The position numbers and the translations under genes are program-made. Of a DNA stretch of 64,000 nucleotides, positions 34,761-42,023 are shown in pieces (position 1 is the first letter of the stretch; each line of letters opens with the position of its first letter). The notes under the pieces were generated by a model. The model saw only the letters and a list, made by a program, of their open reading frames with translations, made no database searches and was not told the origin of the DNA. Source of the stretch: CBDDBK01 sp965225715 (GTDB lineage: Bacteria > Bacteroidota > Bacteroidia > Cytophagales > Flammeovirgaceae); NCBI GenBank assembly GCA_965225715.1, contig CBDDBK010000003.1, forward strand, positions 310,001-374,000, read 5' to 3'.

Positions 34761-34947
34761 TATGGTCAGGTCACTTGAAAAAAGATTTTTTAGGCATTTA
34801 AGGTATTGATAATGAGAAAACATTTTCTATTTATTTTTAATAGCAGGGCTATAGAAAAGCTATTTTATTTTGCGAAACGTTCTGTTTTAAGATCAATAAA
34901 TTATAAATTATAAACCCAAAAATCTTTTTTCAAATGATGTGAGCATA
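34761..34947. repeat. Two family A repeats in inverted arrangement
   Basis: A forward copy (34761-34853, TATGGTCAGGTCACTTGAAA to GCAGGGCTATA) and a reverse copy (34850-34947, TATAGAAAAGCTATTTTATT to GATGTGAGCATA) overlap by four bases. The same pair recurs after coiled-coil copy 2. Confidence 0.7.
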
Positions 34948-34984
34948 CTTTCAAAATTAGTTATTAATCATTATTTCATTAAAA

Positions 34985-35527
34985 ATGGCTTTAACTTCTG
35001 ATCAAAAAAAAGACATAGAACAAGTCGTCTTTAGCGTTGTCAAACAACACTTTAAAAAGCCCCCTGCCTCTGCTCAATTCAACGGCTTGAGTTATGATCG
35101 AACCTTACTAGAACGTATTGTCCGGGTAGAAGAGCGTATAGAGGGTCTCACGGTGTTGATAAAACAAACCATGAACTTTATGGAGAAACGCTTTGAAGCT
35201 ATGGACAAACGCTTTGAAGCCGTAGATAAACGCTTTGAAGCCGTAGATAAACGCTTTGAAGATATAAATAGACGCTTCGAAGCTATGGAAAAAACGACTG
35301 ATAAACGCTTTGAAGCTATGGAAAAAGCTATGAACAAACGCTTTGAAGCCGTAGATAAACGCTTTGAAGATATGAACAAACGCTTTGAAGATATGAACAA
35401 ACGCTTCGAAGATATGAACAAACGTTTCGAAGACGTAAATAACCGTTTTAAAACCACTCAATGGATGATAGGCATCGGTTTTACCTTGATGGGGATTTTT
35501 ATGGCTATGCTCAAATTATTTGCTTAG
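34985..35527 (+). CDS. Heptad-repeat coiled-coil membrane protein (Bdr/DUF1640-like), copy 2
   Basis: 180 aa. The first 70 residues and the C-terminal 30, including the membrane anchor, are identical to copy 1. The rod between them has one more heptad and a different sequence of KRFEAVD, KRFEDMN and RRFEAME units. The 747-bp spacing of the two starts and the matching spacers show a tandem duplication that carried the repeat pair with it. Both copies are intact and could hetero-oligomerise through the rod. The function is unknown. Confidence 0.7.
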   Translation: MALTSDQKKDIEQVVFSVVKQHFKKPPASAQFNGLSYDRTLLERIVRVEERIEGLTVLIKQTMNFMEKRFEAMDKRFEAVDKRFEAVDKRFEDINRRFEAMEKTTDKRFEAMEKAMNKRFEAVDKRFEDMNKRFEDMNKRFEDMNKRFEDVNNRFKTTQWMIGIGFTLMGIFMAMLKLFA

Positions 35528-35528
35528 T

Positions 35529-35715
35529 TATGGTCAGGTCACTTGAAAAAAGATTTTTTAGGCATTTAAATTATTGATAATGAGCAAACATTCTCTATTT
35601 ATTTTTAATAGCAGGGCTATAGAAAAGCTATTTTATTTTGCGAAACGTTCTGTTTTAAGATCAATAAGTTATAAATTATAAACCCAAAAATCTTTTTTCA
35701 AATGATGTGGGCATA
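35529..35715. repeat. Second inverted pair of family A repeats
   Basis: Copies at 35529-35621 (forward) and 35618-35715 (reverse) nearly duplicate the pair at 34761-34947. They follow coiled-coil copy 2 and precede its broken third copy. Confidence 0.7.
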
Positions 35716-35752
35716 CTTTCAAAATTATTTATTAATCATTATTTCATTAAAA

Positions 35753-35851
35753 ATGGCTTTAACTTCTGATCAAAAAAAAAGACATAGAACAAGTCGTCTT
35801 TAGCGTTGTCAAACAACACTTTAAAAAGCCCCCTGCCTCTGCTCAATTCAA
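35753..35851 (+). pseudogene. Coiled-coil gene copy 3, truncated and frameshifted
   Basis: Identical to the first ~98 bases of copies 1 and 2, except that the run of eight A after GATC has become nine, which shifts the frame after codon 8. The match ends abruptly at GCTCAATTCAA, after which unrelated sequence begins. It is a dead third unit of the tandem array. Confidence 0.85.
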
Positions 35852-35899
35852 TTGTTGGACCATTTCATCAAAACTTTTCAAGGACTCATCTATAATAAT

Positions 35900-35975
35900 A
35901 CTGTGTTAAAGTTAATAAAATTTAAAGTTAGAAAAATAGATAATTTTACCCCCTCTTTTTTTTAACTTACACAGT
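35900..35975. mobile_element. 76-bp element with inverted ends, possible IS end pair
   Basis: ACTGTGTTAAAGTTAA at the left and TTAACTTACACAGT at the right are inverted matches with one base gap. The interior is noncoding. The ends resemble terminal repeats of a transposon, but the family cannot be fixed by eye. On the minus strand around 36010-36200 a frame with several stops (EEEKALNELVSSSQVDDEKL, NKQLLDDLVLLSGGISNFKN) looks like a decayed gene. Confidence 0.4.
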
Positions 35976-36239
35976 TCGTTGGATAGTGCCTTAATATAAT
36001 TTATAATCAATGTTTTAAGCAGTTTTTAAAATTAGAAATACCTCCTGAAAGTAAAACTAAATCATCAAGAAGTTGCTTATTTTTATTCTAACAGTTTGAT
36101 CAATCAAGCGACAATTTTTCATCATCCACTTGACTTGAAGAAACTAATTCGTTAAGAGCTTTCTCTTCTTCTGATTATTCATTGCATTCACCTTTCTTTT
36201 TGCCTTTTCTTTTATGGAGAATATGAACTTTAATACATT

Positions 36240-36329
36240 AAGACCTTTGTATTTAGACTATCAATGACTTATGAGTATAAAAATCATATGAATTAAAAAA
36301 CTGTTTAAAGTTTTTATAAGAAAGCCCTG
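36240..36329 (-). repeat. Family B relative, inverted
   Basis: Ends in TTTTTATAAGAAAGCCCTG, the exact complement of the family B start. The left border is unclear. It is followed directly by a family C segment (36336). Confidence 0.45.
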
Positions 36330-36335
36330 ATTAAG

Positions 36336-36414
36336 AATATGGAATAAAATTTTTGTCTCAAAATCGTTTTCGTTATCATTGTTTTTACAATAGACATGGA
36401 CTTAATTTGTTTAA
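36336..36414 (-). repeat. Family C segment (shared with 55955-56033)
   Basis: AATATGG.ATAAAATTTTTG, GTTATCATTGTTTTTAC and ACTTAATTTGTTTA align, in inverted orientation, with 55955-56033 over about 80 bp. On its own minus strand it reads SIVKTMIT, a fragment also read in the other copy, so it may come from the same decayed gene. The remaining ~130 bp to the lipoprotein gene show nothing else. Confidence 0.5.
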
Positions 36415-36546
36415 CTAATCAATTATGTACCTAAACAGTACGGTATTTAAATATAACTTAAAGTTAAAAAACTTAACATATTCTTAAATCTACTTGTTAT
36501 ATAAATTCAATAAGTTTCATATTATTTTAATTTACATTATAGCCTA

Positions 36547-38157
36547 ATGAAAAGAATAAACTTTAATTTTAAAAAGTTATGCTGTCTGGCAGTGCTTGCT
36601 TTAGTTTTGAATACAGCTTCAAGTTGCGGAGATGAGCCATCAACGGATACAACAGATACATTTAATACTCCTCCAACGGGTATAGGTTTAACTTCCACAA
36701 ATGTAGCTGAAAATCAACCTATAGGAACTTTTATTGGTATTTTCAGTACAAGTGATTCTGATACAGAAGCGCATAGTTATACTCTAGTGAATGGGGAAGG
36801 CGATGATGACAATGCCAGTTTTATTGTAAGCAATAGTATTTTACAAACAAATGCTATTTTTGATTTTGAAATAAAGTCTTCCTACCGTATTCGGGTGCAA
36901 ACCGATGATGGAAACGGAGGCACTTTTCAAAGTATCTTTACTATTACAGTAACAGATGCCAATGATGCACCCACAGCCATAGCTTTGAGTAATGCTGTAA
37001 TCGATGAGGAACAGCCTGCTGGTTTACTTGTGGGTACTTTTACTACTACAGATCGCGATTCAAATGTCGGTGATCACGTTTATTCCTTAGTATCTGGCGA
37101 TTCTTCCAAAGACAATTCAAAATTTGGTATCGGGGGGGCTAATTTATATACTTTAGAAGCCCTTGATTTTGAATCTCAACCTAGCTATACCATTAGAGTA
37201 CTTAGTAAAGATGGTTTCGGGGCTACTTTCGAACAGGTCTTTATTATAGACGTTAATAATGTAAGCAGATGGGTATTAGCAACTTCAAATGCAGCTTGGT
37301 CAGGTAGACGGGGACATGCTTCCCTTGTTTTTGATAATAAAATGTGGGTTATTGGAGGGGCTCATCAAAATATTGGGGAAGGAAATTCTGTAAATGATGT
37401 GTGGGCAAGTGCTGATGGGGTTTCTTGGGATCTAGTACAAAATACAGCAGCTTGGGCTGCAAGAAAAGCTTTTGGGGCTGTTGTATATAGGGATTCTTTA
37501 TGGGTTTTAGGTGGTCAAACATCTGATTCTGAAGGTGAAGATGACGATTCAGAAAACGATGTATGGGCAAGTGCCGATGGAATAGATTGGGTTCTAAAAA
37601 CAGCTGATGCCGGTTATAGGTCCGCATCTATAGGGCTTTCTGTTGTTGTTTTTAAAGATTCTTTATGGGTACTTTCTTTGGAAGAAAGGATTTGGTCTTC
37701 TGGAGATGGAATCAATTGGAATGAAAGAGTATCTGATACCCCTTTTTCAGAAAGATATAACCATCAAATGCTTGTTTTTAATAACTCTTTATGGCTTTTG
37801 GGTGGATTTGGAAAGCCAACCCCATCATCAAACTTTCAAGGACTTTCAGATACTTGGTTTTCTGATGATGGGGTTAATTGGATACAAAGTCAGAGTTTTG
37901 CAAATTGGGGTGAAAGATTCAACCACACGGCAGTGGTCTTTAATGATAAAATGTGGGTTATAGCCGGGTCAAAAGGTTATCACCATATAACTTATAGAGA
38001 TGTCTGGACAAGCAGCAATGGTAGAGTTTGGACTGAAGATAGTGTAGATGTTTCTTGGGGAGCCAGACGCAAACATACTTCTGTCGTTTTCGATAATAAA
38101 ATTTGGATACTTGGCGGAAGCGATGCAAGGAATGATGTGTGGTTTTATGAGCAATAG
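36547..38157 (+). CDS. Lipoprotein with two cadherin-like and kelch-like repeats, copy 1
   Basis: 536 aa. A lipoprotein signal peptide ends at Cys27 ('LNTASSC'). Two cadherin-like repeats follow (about 38-140 and 141-238), each starting with 'P-T-x-I-x-L' and containing 'DFE.....Y.IRV...DG..G..F...F.I.V.DAND' calcium-type motifs. The C-terminal 300 residues form a kelch/galactose-oxidase-like beta-propeller with repeated 'DVW.S.DG..W' and 'GRRGHASLVFDNKMWVIGG' blades. Likely anchored in the outer membrane and facing outward, perhaps for adhesion or glycan binding. It is the first of three tandem paralogues about 1.8 kb apart. Confidence 0.75.
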   Translation: MKRINFNFKKLCCLAVLALVLNTASSCGDEPSTDTTDTFNTPPTGIGLTSTNVAENQPIGTFIGIFSTSDSDTEAHSYTLVNGEGDDDNASFIVSNSILQTNAIFDFEIKSSYRIRVQTDDGNGGTFQSIFTITVTDANDAPTAIALSNAVIDEEQPAGLLVGTFTTTDRDSNVGDHVYSLVSGDSSKDNSKFGIGGANLYTLEALDFESQPSYTIRVLSKDGFGATFEQVFIIDVNNVSRWVLATSNAAWSGRRGHASLVFDNKMWVIGGAHQNIGEGNSVNDVWASADGVSWDLVQNTAAWAARKAFGAVVYRDSLWVLGGQTSDSEGEDDDSENDVWASADGIDWVLKTADAGYRSASIGLSVVVFKDSLWVLSLEERIWSSGDGINWNERVSDTPFSERYNHQMLVFNNSLWLLGGFGKPTPSSNFQGLSDTWFSDDGVNWIQSQSFANWGERFNHTAVVFNDKMWVIAGSKGYHHITYRDVWTSSNGRVWTEDSVDVSWGARRKHTSVVFDNKIWILGGSDARNDVWFYEQ

Positions 38158-38211
38158 CCTTGTAGTTTGGAGACAAGTAATTTTAAACTTATTTTTCGTA
38201 TAGTTGGTAAG

Positions 38212-38304
38212 TATAGCAATGCTATTTTATTACGGGAAATCGTTTTGTCTATAATCAACGTATTAGAATACTTAAAAATCCTTTTTTAATTTGAAGTGAC
38301 TGTA
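38212..38304 (-). repeat. Family A repeat between lipoprotein copies 1 and 2
   Basis: TATAGCAATGCTATTTTATT ... TTAATTTGAAGTGACTGTA, 93 bp. Near-identical to 39999-40091, so it was present before the gene was duplicated. Confidence 0.75.
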
Positions 38305-38342
38305 CTAATATTTTTTTAATTTCATAAAATAATTATAATCTA

Positions 38343-39944
38343 ATGAAAAGAATAAACTTTAATTTTAAAAAGTTATGCTGTCTGGCAGTGCTTGCTTTAG
38401 TTTTGAATACAGCTTCAAGTTGCGGAGATGAGCCATCAACGGATACAACAGATACATTTAATACTCCTCCAACGGGTATAGGTTTAACTTCCACAAATGT
38501 AGCTGAAAATCAACCTATAGGAACTTTTATTGGTATTTTCAGTACAAGTGATTCTGATACAGAAGCGCATAGTTATACTCTAGTGAATGGGGAAGGCGAT
38601 GATGATAATGCCAGTTTTATTGTAAGCAATAGTATTTTACAAACGAATGCTATTTTTGATTTTGAAACAAAGTCTTCCTACCGTATTCGGGTGCAAACCG
38701 ATGATGGAAACGGAGGCACTTTTGAAAGTACGTTCACAGTCACAGTAACAGATGCCAATGATGCGCCCACAGCTATAACGTTGAGCAATTCTGTAATTGA
38801 TGAAGGCTCTGCCGGTTTGCTTGTGGGTACTTTTACTACCACAGATCGCGATTCAAATATTAGTGGTCACACTTATTCCTTAGTATCTGGCGATTCTTCC
38901 AAAGACAATTCAAAATTTGGTATCGGGGGGGCTAATTTATATACTTTAGAAGCCCTTGATTTTGAATCTCAACCTAGCTATACCATTAGAGTACTTAGTA
39001 AAGATGGTTTCGGGGCTGATTTTGAACAAGTTTTTGTCATAAATGTCAATAATGTAAGCAGATGGGTATTAGCAACTTCAAATGCAGCTTGGCCGGGTAG
39101 ACGGGGGCATGCTTCCCTTGTTTTTGATAATAAAATGTGGGTTATGGGCGGGATTAACGAAAATATTTTTGACGATGATGCTCTAAATGATGTGTGGTCA
39201 AGTAGCGATGGAGTTGCTTGGACCCAAGTGCAAGGTATTGCAGCTTGGTCCGCTAGAAGAGTTTTTGGAAGTGTTGTATATAGGGATTCTTTATGGGTTA
39301 TAGGTGGTGTAGATACTAATTTTGATACAAGGAATGATGTATGGGCGAGTGCTGATGGGGTAGATTGGGTTTTAAAAACAGCTCATGCTGCTTGGCAAGC
39401 TTCTCGAGGTCCTTTTATCATTGTTTTTAAAGACTCATTATGGTTAACGGGTGGTAGAGGTAATCGTAATAATATAGGTGTTTGGTCTTCTGGTGATGGG
39501 ACCAATTGGAATGAAAGAGTGGCAGATGCTCCTTTTATAACCAATAATAGCCGACGATACAACCATCAAATGCTTGTATTTAACAACTCATTATGGATTT
39601 TGGGTGGCTATGATGGGGCGGATGAAGGGTACCAAGACGTTTGGTCTTCCGATGATGGGGTTTCTTGGATAGAAGTTCAAGATGCTGCGGCTTGGGGGCA
39701 TAGATTTAATCATACGGCGGTGGTCTTTGATGATAAAATGTGGGTTATGGGTGGTACAAATAGTTTTGGAAGTAATGTTTATGCAGATGCTTGGACGAGT
39801 ACTGATGGTAGAAACTGGACTGAAGATAATGTAGTGGTTCCTTGGGGGGCAAGACGTAGACATACCTCTGTCGTTTTCGATAATAAAATTTGGATACTTG
39901 GCGGAAGTGATGTAAGAAATGATGTGTGGTTTTATGAGCAATAG
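38343..39944 (+). CDS. Lipoprotein with two cadherin-like and kelch-like repeats, copy 2
   Basis: 533 aa, same architecture as copy 1. It is a mosaic. Its first cadherin-like repeat equals copy 1 (FSTSDSDTEAHSYTL, NASFIVSNSILQTNAI), whereas its propeller's first blades equal copy 3 (WVMGGINENI, NDVWSSSDGVAWTQVQGIAA). The second cadherin repeat has its own variant 'IDEGSAGLLVG' with three fewer residues. This indicates gene conversion among the three genes. The middle blades (HAAWQASRGPFIIVFKDSLW) are unique. Outer-membrane lipoprotein by signal sequence. Confidence 0.75.
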   Translation: MKRINFNFKKLCCLAVLALVLNTASSCGDEPSTDTTDTFNTPPTGIGLTSTNVAENQPIGTFIGIFSTSDSDTEAHSYTLVNGEGDDDNASFIVSNSILQTNAIFDFETKSSYRIRVQTDDGNGGTFESTFTVTVTDANDAPTAITLSNSVIDEGSAGLLVGTFTTTDRDSNISGHTYSLVSGDSSKDNSKFGIGGANLYTLEALDFESQPSYTIRVLSKDGFGADFEQVFVINVNNVSRWVLATSNAAWPGRRGHASLVFDNKMWVMGGINENIFDDDALNDVWSSSDGVAWTQVQGIAAWSARRVFGSVVYRDSLWVIGGVDTNFDTRNDVWASADGVDWVLKTAHAAWQASRGPFIIVFKDSLWLTGGRGNRNNIGVWSSGDGTNWNERVADAPFITNNSRRYNHQMLVFNNSLWILGGYDGADEGYQDVWSSDDGVSWIEVQDAAAWGHRFNHTAVVFDDKMWVMGGTNSFGSNVYADAWTSTDGRNWTEDNVVVPWGARRRHTSVVFDNKIWILGGSDVRNDVWFYEQ

Positions 39945-39998
39945 CCTTGTAGTTTGGAGACAGGTAATTGTAAACTTATTTTTCGTATAGTTGGTAAG

Positions 39999-40091
39999 TA
40001 TAGCAATGCTATTTTATTACGGGAAATCGTTTTGTTCATAATCAACGTATTAGAATACTTAAAAATCCTTTTTTAATTTGAAATGACTGTA
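39999..40091 (-). repeat. Family A repeat between lipoprotein copies 2 and 3
   Basis: Same as the copy at 38212-38304 apart from a few substitutions. Both start about 50 bp after the preceding stop codon. Confidence 0.75.
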
Positions 40092-40129
40092 CTAATATTT
40101 TTTTAATTTCATAAAATAATTATAATCTA

Positions 40130-41743
40130 ATGAAAAGAATAAACTTTAATTTTAAAAAGTTATGCTGTCTGGCAGTGCTTGCTTTAGTTTTGAATACAGC
40201 TTTAAGTTGCGGAGATGAGCCATCAACGGATACAACAGATACATTTAATACTCCTCCAACGGGTATAGGTTTAACTTCCACAAATGTAGCTGAAAATCAA
40301 CCTATAGGAACTTTTGTTGGCATTTTTAATACAAATGATTCTGATACAGAAGTACATAGTTATACTTTAGTGAATGGAGAAGGTGATGATGACAATGCCA
40401 GTTTTACCATAAATAATGGTGTTTTGCAAACAACTGCCATTTTTGATTTTGAAATAAAGTCTTCCTACCGTATTCGGGTGCAAACCGATGATGGCAAAGG
40501 AGGCACTTTTGAAAGCGCGTTCACAATCGCAGTAACAGATGCCAATGATGCGCCCACAGCCATAGCTTTGAGTAATTCTGTAATCGATGAGGAACAGCCT
40601 GCTGGTTTACTTGTGGGTACTTTTACCACCACAGATCGCGATTCAAATGTCGGCGGTCACATTTATTCTTTAGTATCCGGTGATTCTTCTCAAGACAATT
40701 CAAAATTTAGTATTAGGGCGGCTAATTTGTATACTTTAGAAGCCCTTGATTTTGAATCTCAACCTAGCTATACCATTAGGGTGCTTAGTAAAGATAATTT
40801 TGGAGCTACTTTTGAACAAGTTTTTGTCATAAATGTCAATAATGTAAGCAGATGGGCATTGGCAACTTCAAATGCAGCTTGGCCGGGTAGACGGGGGCAT
40901 GCTTCCCTTGTTTTTGATAATAAAATGTGGGTTATGGGCGGGATTAACGAAAATATTGTTGACAATGATGCTCTAAATGATGTGTGGTCAAGTAGCGATG
41001 GAGTTGCTTGGACGCAAGTGCAAGGTATTGCAGCTTGGCCCGCTAGAAGAACTTTTGGAAGTGTTGTATATAGGGATTCTTTATGGGTTATAGGTGGTGT
41101 AGATACTAATTTTGATACAAGGAATGATGTATGGGCGAGTGCTGATGGGGTAGATTGGGTTTTAAAAACAGCTAATTCAGGTTGGCCAAGTACTATAGGG
41201 CTTTTTGCTGTTGTTTTTAAGGATTCATTGTGGGTAAGTGGTGATGATGATAGATCAACGATAAATAATTTAGGGACTTGGTCTTCTAGTGACGGGGTGG
41301 TTTGGAATGAAAGAGCGGTAAATCCTCCTTTTTTAAATGATGGCACTTCTAGAAGAAGATATAATCATCAAATGCTTGTATTTAACAACTCATTATGGCT
41401 TTTGGGTGGCTATGGGAATACCCAAGGGTACCAAGATGTTTGGTCTTCCGATGATGGGGTTTCTTGGATAGAAGCTCAAGATGCCGCGGCTTGGGGGCAT
41501 AGATTTAATCATACGGCGGTGGTCTTTGATGATAAAATGTGGGTTATGGGTGGTACAAATAGTTTTGGAAATAATGTTTATGCAGATGCTTGGACGAGTA
41601 CTGATGGTAGAAACTGGACTAAAGATGATGTAGCGGTTCCTTGGGGGGCAAGACGCAGACATACCTCTGTCGTTTTCGATAATAAAATTTGGATACTTGG
41701 CGGAAGCGATGCAAGGAATGATGTGTGGTTTTATGAGCAATAG
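40130..41743 (+). CDS. Lipoprotein with two cadherin-like and kelch-like repeats, copy 3
   Basis: 537 aa, same layout: lipid Cys27 ('NTALSC'), two cadherin-like repeats, kelch-type propeller. Its first repeat has diverged most (FNTNDSDTEVHSYTL, NASFTINNGVLQTTAI), while the start of the propeller is nearly that of copy 2. Variable positions among the three proteins cluster in the middle blades (here TANSGWPSTIGLFAVVFKDS, DDDRSTINNLGTWSSSDGV), which would form one face of the propeller. The terminal ~40 residues (AWGHRFNHTAVVFDDKMWVM region onward) are almost identical to copy 2. Downstream it is followed not by a family A repeat but by a MITE. Confidence 0.75.
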   Translation: MKRINFNFKKLCCLAVLALVLNTALSCGDEPSTDTTDTFNTPPTGIGLTSTNVAENQPIGTFVGIFNTNDSDTEVHSYTLVNGEGDDDNASFTINNGVLQTTAIFDFEIKSSYRIRVQTDDGKGGTFESAFTIAVTDANDAPTAIALSNSVIDEEQPAGLLVGTFTTTDRDSNVGGHIYSLVSGDSSQDNSKFSIRAANLYTLEALDFESQPSYTIRVLSKDNFGATFEQVFVINVNNVSRWALATSNAAWPGRRGHASLVFDNKMWVMGGINENIVDNDALNDVWSSSDGVAWTQVQGIAAWPARRTFGSVVYRDSLWVIGGVDTNFDTRNDVWASADGVDWVLKTANSGWPSTIGLFAVVFKDSLWVSGDDDRSTINNLGTWSSSDGVVWNERAVNPPFLNDGTSRRRYNHQMLVFNNSLWLLGGYGNTQGYQDVWSSDDGVSWIEAQDAAAWGHRFNHTAVVFDDKMWVMGGTNSFGNNVYADAWTSTDGRNWTKDDVAVPWGARRRHTSVVFDNKIWILGGSDARNDVWFYEQ

Positions 41744-41775
41744 TTTTATAGGATATCATTCTATAAGCTGTATAA

Positions 41776-41959
41776 GAGCGTGTTTAGTTTTTTTAATTTT
41801 AGATAAAAAATGGTTTTTTTTGTCTCATTGCTAAAATTTCAATTATCTTATTATCAGCTACTTATTATATTTTGCTGTATAAAGAAAAAACCCAAAAAAT
41901 ACGATTATATAATTTGTTATCAATCTTTTATACCATCAAACAAAAAACTAAACACGCTC
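41776..41959. mobile_element. 184-bp MITE with 3-bp target duplication
   Basis: The ends GAGCGTGTTTAGTTTTTT and AAAAAACTAAACACGCTC are perfect inverted repeats of 18 bp. TAA flanks both sides (41773-41775 and 41960-41962), a 3-bp target duplication of the TNA type used by some IS5-family groups. The interior has no reading frame. Its left end (GTGTTTAG...TAATTTTAG) resembles the start of the IS5-like remnant at 55741, a possible parent. Confidence 0.75.
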
Positions 41960-42023
41960 TAAGGCTCATATTTTATTTAACTTCAAAAATTGAAAATTGA
42001 AAATAATTTTTTAATTACAAAAA

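Noticed and set aside
34345..35461. Minus-strand frames of 110-121 residues over the coiled-coil genes
   Set aside because: They mirror the 21-bp repeats of the real plus-strand genes; the products are monotonous Ser/Lys/Arg/Leu or Phe/Val repeats with no start signals.
34761..40091. Family A repeats as a CRISPR array
   Set aside because: The copies are dispersed, lie in both orientations, are longer than CRISPR repeats and have no regular spacers; no cas gene is present.
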